Source of the DNA: JBELMB01 sp042088665
GTDB lineage: Bacteria; Pseudomonadota; Alphaproteobacteria; Rhodobacterales; Rhodobacteraceae
Reading direction: 5' to 3'
Assembly (NCBI GenBank): GCA_042088665.1
Contig: JBELMB010000112.1
Span: forward strand, 1 to 17,336
Length of the DNA: 17,336 bases
Part shown: positions 14,972 through 17,336 of the stretch, piece after piece
How positions within the stretch are numbered: the stretch's first letter is position 1
How the letters are laid out: the number at the start of each line of letters is the position of its first letter
Translations under genes and position numbers: made by a program
Notes under the pieces: model-generated
What the model was told of the DNA's origin: nothing
Seen by the model: only the letters and a program-made list of their open reading frames with translations
Databases searched by the model: none

Positions 14972-15386
14972 GGAGCGGTCTCCTCAGACAATGGTCGGGC
15001 TCTGCAGCAAAACCGCGACACAGGCGCCGCGTCTTGCCGGAATAAGGGGGCAGGCACATGGGCGGCGCTGCGGGAGGTCGGGGCCATTCGGTGCGCCCCT
15101 GTTCTGCGCGATAGGGGCCGGTCTGGCCCGATGCGGCGGCGGATCCGGGTTTGCCACGCCCGCCAGTCGCGCGCGCAGCAAGGGGATGGGACGTGTCGTG
15201 GGAAGGTGGGCGGGGCGACTTCCGCAGGAAGAGCGCCGTTCCCTGACCGGGCACGCGGTTCACCTGAAGGGCAAACCGGTGTGCCCCGACAGACAAGACC
15301 CGCGCAGCCCCGGCCTGACCGGTGCGCGCCCAAAACCGCCAGACACCTCGACGAAGTGTCTGGCACGCTTCGGGCGCAGCGCGGCC
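14972..15386. other. 415-bp gap between nrtA and nrtB
   Basis: This is unusually long for the inside of this tightly packed operon. I find no supported gene: the minus-strand frames crossing it are Arg/Pro/Ala-rich, have no ribosome binding site and resemble no protein family. A terminator-like hairpin lies near its right end (15332-15364). The remainder is GC-rich sequence in which I see no promoter or repeated motif. Confidence 0.5.
15332..15364 (-). terminator. Hairpin plus short T run after nrtA (partial terminator/attenuator)
   Basis: In the minus-strand transcript, GCCAGACAC pairs perfectly with GTGTCTGGC (9 bp, 9-base loop). Two G's and a run of four T's follow. It starts 22 nt after the nrtA stop. 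A leaky stop here would give more of the binding protein than of the membrane and ATPase parts, a common stoichiometry for ABC importers. The short T run argues for partial rather than complete termination. The hairpin may also protect the nrtA mRNA 3' end. Confidence 0.55.
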
Positions 15387-16754
15387 TTACCCCTTCACTT
15401 CCGTGCCAACCACGGTTTGTGCACCCTTCAGGCCGATCGGCAGGCTTTCGAGGTAGGCGTTGGGCGCTTTGCCGTCATAGGCAATGCCGTCGATGATATC
15501 GCCCGCCGGGGTCGGCGCCTTGTAGCCATCGCTGTCCCAGGGGAAATCCGCCTCGTTGGCCAACCCTTCGTCCACCAGCATGCGCGCCGCTTCAAGGTAG
15601 ATCTCTGGCTTGTAGACCGACTTGGCGACGTCGTCGTACCAGGTGTCGGACTTCGGCTCGGGGATCTGGCCCCAACGGCGCATCTGGGTCAGGTACCACA
15701 CCGCGTCAGAGTAGAACGGGTAGGTCGCATTGTAGCGGAAGAACACGTTGAAATCCGGGATGTCGCGCTTGTCGCCCTTTTCGAACTCGAAGAAACCGGT
15801 CATCGAGTTGGCGATCACTTCGTAGTCGGCGCCCACGTATTCCGGGCGCGACAGGATCTCCACCGCTTCGGGGCGGTTGGCGTTGTCGTTCTCGTCCAGC
15901 CAGATGGCGGCGCGGATCAGCGCCTTGGTCACGGCCAGCGTGGTGTTCGGGTTGGCGTCCGAGAATTCTTTCGAGATGCCAAAGACCTTCTCGGGGTTGT
16001 TCTTCCACAACTGGTAGTCGGTGATGACGGGCACGCCGATGCCCTTGAACACCGCCTGCTGGTTCCATGGCTCACCCACGCAGTAGCCATAAATCGTGCC
16101 CGCCTCGAGGGTTGCGGGCATCTGCGGCGGAGGCGTCACGGACAAGAAGACATCCGCCGCGATCTGGCCGGTCACGTTCTCGGGCGAGTAATACCCCGGG
16201 TGCAGACCACCCGCCGCCAACCAGTAGCGCAGCTCGTAATTGTGTGTAGAGACCGGGAAAACCATCCCCATGTTGAACGGCTTGCCCTCATCGCGGAACT
16301 GCTCGACCACCGGGGCCAGCGCCTCGGCCGAAATCGGGTGCTGCGGGCGGCCATCGTCCATCGAAGGAATGTGCGGACGCATCAGGTCCCAGACTTCGTT
16401 CGACACGGTGATGCCATTGCCGTTGAGATCCATGGAAAACGGCGTGATGATATGCGCCTCGGTACCGAAACCGATGGTGGCGGCCAGCGGCTGACCGGCC
16501 AGCATATGCGCGCCGTCCAGCTGCCCGCCGATCACGCCGTCCAGCAGCACCTTCCAGTTGGCCTGCGCCTCGAGCGTCACGAACAACCCCTCGTCGAGGA
16601 AGTAGCCCTGCTCATAGGCAACGGCCAGAGGGGCCATATCCGTCAACTTGATAAAGCCAAACGTAAGCTCGTCCTTTTCAAGGTCCAGCATCTGCGCAAA
16701 GGCAGGGCTGACAAGGGCTGTGGTGGCCACGAGGCCTGCGAGGAAAGATTTCAT
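15387..16754 (-). CDS. nrtA: Periplasmic nitrate-binding protein of the ABC transporter
   Basis: This 455-residue solute-binding protein belongs to the NrtA/NasF (CmpA-like) family and delivers nitrate to NrtB. The Sec signal peptide is M-K-S-F-L-A-G-L-V-A-T-T-A-L-V-S-P-A-F-A with cleavage before Q21. There is no lipobox cysteine, so it is soluble rather than a lipoprotein as in cyanobacteria. The mature protein begins L-T-F-G-F-I-K-L-T-D-M-A-P-L-A-V-A, typical of the family, and ends with the W-Y-L-T-Q-M-R-R-W-G-Q region seen in nitrate binders. The start at 16754 has AAGGGA about 10 nt upstream and places the signal peptide first; a 20-residue upstream extension would disrupt it. It is the first gene of the operon, under the leader at 16777-16945. 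Confidence 0.95.
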   Translation of the reverse strand: MKSFLAGLVATTALVSPAFAQMLDLEKDELTFGFIKLTDMAPLAVAYEQGYFLDEGLFVTLEAQANWKVLLDGVIGGQLDGAHMLAGQPLAATIGFGTEAHIITPFSMDLNGNGITVSNEVWDLMRPHIPSMDDGRPQHPISAEALAPVVEQFRDEGKPFNMGMVFPVSTHNYELRYWLAAGGLHPGYYSPENVTGQIAADVFLSVTPPPQMPATLEAGTIYGYCVGEPWNQQAVFKGIGVPVITDYQLWKNNPEKVFGISKEFSDANPNTTLAVTKALIRAAIWLDENDNANRPEAVEILSRPEYVGADYEVIANSMTGFFEFEKGDKRDIPDFNVFFRYNATYPFYSDAVWYLTQMRRWGQIPEPKSDTWYDDVAKSVYKPEIYLEAARMLVDEGLANEADFPWDSDGYKAPTPAGDIIDGIAYDGKAPNAYLESLPIGLKGAQTVVGTEVKG

Positions 16755-16776
16755 GAGGATATGATCCCTTACTTGG

Positions 16777-16793
16777 TGCCCGACGAGCGGGCA
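16777..16793 (-). promoter_or_regulatory. Hairpin between leader terminator and nrtA ribosome binding site
   Basis: TGCCCG and CGGGCA arms enclose a 5-base loop. It follows the leader terminator's T run by 4 nt and ends about 9 nt before the AAGGGA ribosome binding site of nrtA. It could stabilise the processed or antiterminated mRNA, or affect initiation. No ligand-binding features are visible. Confidence 0.35.
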
Positions 16794-16797
16794 TGAC

Positions 16798-16851
16798 AAA
16801 AACGCCGCAATCACGCCCTGCTTGCGAATGAAGCAGAGAGCGAGCGACGTT
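16798..16851 (-). terminator. Leader intrinsic terminator upstream of nrtA
   Basis: In the minus-strand transcript, AACGTCGC (16851-16844) pairs with GCGGCGTT (16808-16801) with one G-T pair. This continues through TCGC/GTGA to an inner CTGCTT/AAGCAG hairpin (16818-16836) with a 7-base loop. The result is a stem of roughly 20 pairs with a small bulge and mismatch. It ends in five T's (16798-16802), the classical intrinsic terminator layout. Its outer 5' strand is the loop and 3' arm of the second ANTAR-type hairpin, so the two structures exclude each other. By default it should stop transcription before nrtA. Confidence 0.7.
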
Positions 16852-16908
16852 GCTCGGTCGTTCCCGATCTGTGGGAGAAAGCTGCGCGAAGCACGCCATT
16901 GCGCTTCG
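16841..16908 (-). promoter_or_regulatory. ANTAR-type dual hexaloop RNA element, NasT antitermination target
   Basis: Hairpin 1 (16887-16908): CGAAGCGC/GTGCTTCG stem (8 pairs, one G-T) with loop A-A-T-G-G-C. Hairpin 2 (16841-16856): CGAGC/GCTCG stem with loop A-A-C-G-T-C. Both loops are hexanucleotides with A at position 1 and G at position 4, the known signature of RNAs bound by ANTAR-domain antiterminators (NasR, AmiR, EutV, NasT). A 30-nt linker contains a possible small stem (TCCC/GGGA, 16862-16876). Forming hairpin 2 blocks the terminator. Known logic in this system: without nitrate NasS holds NasT; nitrate binding by NasS frees NasT to bind the leader. nasS lies next door. nasT is not in the window. 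Confidence 0.72.
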
Positions 16909-16916
16909 ATGGTTCA

Positions 16917-16945
16917 ATCATGCGGGCGGTATTGTCGCAGTGCAA
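16917..16945 (-). promoter_or_regulatory. Candidate promoter of the nitrate operon
   Basis: TTGCAC (16945-16940) and CATGAT (16922-16917) on the minus strand are 17 bp apart, a sigma-70-like arrangement with modest matches (3/6 and 4/6). Transcription would start near 16910, placing ANTAR hairpin 1 at the very 5' end of the RNA, which is consistent with the leader. An exact sigma-54 -24/-12 site was not found. NtrC control of nitrogen genes could act through another site upstream. Confidence 0.4.
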
Positions 16946-17019
16946 TGGTTTTTTCTGCAGCGCGGCGCCTTGAGCCCGCGGTGACCGCGCAACCCGCAAA
17001 AGCGCTCAAAAAAGATGCG

Positions 17020-17336
17020 CTAGACTTTGTCGGGATCAAAAATGCGTCCGTCGAAAAACGCATCCCGCTGTAACCAAAGCTGCCCATGCTGCGAGGCGAC
17101 GGGGGTTGTTTCGCGAATCGCACCTTCAAGCTTCTCCGAAGCGCCCGGCAGATCCGCGCCGAGCCCCGCCATCTGCGCGCGGTAGATATCGGTGCGGAAC
17201 ACCTCCCCCGCCTGCGCACAGGCAGCGCGTGGATCCAACCCGTTGCGCGCCGCCAGGCGGGCGGCAATCCACTTGGCCTGACTGCGCCATGGGAAATTGG
17301 CAGCACCTTCGTGGAAGGTGACAAAATCCGGGACCT
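17020..17336 (-). CDS. nasS: NasS-like nitrate sensor, C-terminal part (5' end outside window)
   Basis: The last 104 residues of a protein of the NrtA/NasS solute-binding fold; the frame is open to the window edge at 17336 and ends with TAG at 17020. Visible pieces include F-H-E-G-A-A-N-F-P-W-R-S-Q-A-K-W-I, a pattern shared by NrtA and NasS C-termini, then V-F-R-T-D-I-Y-R-A-Q and the ending F-F-D-G-R-I-F-D-P-D-K-V. In NasS proteins this fold is cytoplasmic and senses nitrate, holding the ANTAR protein NasT when nitrate is absent. The adjoining dual-hexaloop leader supports NasS rather than a second transporter subunit. The absence of a signal peptide could not be checked because the N-terminus is missing. 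The nasT gene is presumably further upstream. Confidence 0.8.
   Translation of the reverse strand, partial: VPDFVTFHEGAANFPWRSQAKWIAARLAARNGLDPRAACAQAGEVFRTDIYRAQMAGLGADLPGASEKLEGAIRETTPVASQHGQLWLQRDAFFDGRIFDPDKV

Noticed and set aside
14937..15366. Minus-strand frames of 119 and 132 codons in the nrtA-nrtB gap
   Set aside because: Arg/Pro/Ala-rich sequence without ribosome binding sites or recognisable motifs. They overlap each other and the nrtB start.
14961..16796. 611-codon plus-strand open frame opposite nrtA
   Set aside because: It is antisense to a clear nrtA with signal peptide and family motifs. Long antisense frames are expected in GC-rich DNA.
16945..16975. Sigma-54-like sequence AGGCGCC...CTGCA upstream of nrtA
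   Set aside because: The spacing between the GG and GC elements is one base short of the required distance and the flanking consensus is weak.
16945..17019. Inverted repeat TTGAGC...GCTCAA with inner CGCGG/CCGCG after the nasS stop as a nasS terminator
   Set aside because: The T run precedes the stem in the minus-strand transcript instead of following it, so it does not have terminator layout. It could still be a structural element.
1..17336. CRISPR arrays, tRNA/rRNA genes, insertion sequences, phage genes
   Set aside because: No repeat-spacer pattern, tRNA-like fold, transposase or integrase motif was found while reading either strand.

Overview
The window is GC-rich DNA from an alphaproteobacterium. 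The assimilatory nitrate gene set, the gene order and the protein style point to the Rhodobacteraceae (Roseobacter/Paracoccus-like). This placement is inferred from gene content; no database search was run. Nearly all genes lie on the minus strand. The exception is one LysR-type regulator.

Right to left, which is the direction of transcription, the main feature is an assimilatory nitrate/nitrite operon of about 13 kb. It begins after the 3' end of a NasS-like nitrate-sensor gene (17020-17336, cut by the window edge). The nasS-nrtA gap holds a probable promoter and an untranslated leader. The leader carries two hexaloop hairpins of the ANTAR-binding type, and the second competes with a strong intrinsic terminator. 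This fits NasS/NasT-controlled transcription antitermination. The leader is followed by nrtA (periplasmic nitrate-binding protein), a 415-bp gap with a terminator-like hairpin, nrtB (permease), an nrtC/nrtD-type fusion of two ATPase domains, a single-domain haemoglobin, nirB and nirD (NADH nitrite reductase), nasA (molybdenum nitrate reductase), a TrpD2/YbiB-like protein, and cysG (siroheme synthase, supplying the NirB cofactor). Most junctions overlap or nearly abut, which suggests one translationally coupled unit: import nitrate, reduce it to nitrite, reduce nitrite to ammonium, make siroheme, and possibly handle nitric oxide with the globin.

A notable defect is a one-base deletion near the 5' end of nasA, in a G4 run at 8742-8745. 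It separates three of the four N-terminal iron-sulfur cysteines from the rest of the enzyme. Unless it is a sequence error or is bypassed, nitrate reduction is lost while nitrite assimilation stays intact.

Left of the operon lie a ~378-bp gap with evenly spaced dyads just after cysG, an HpcH/HpaI-family aldolase (minus), a convergent GcvA-like LysR regulator (plus), and a divergent fatty acid hydroxylase/sterol desaturase-family membrane protein (minus). The LysR/desaturase gap has 11-bp tandem repeats and a dyad. The leftmost ~390 bp contains no complete gene, a 24-bp dyad, and possibly the first codons of another minus-strand gene running off the window. I saw no tRNA, rRNA, CRISPR array, insertion sequence or phage gene.
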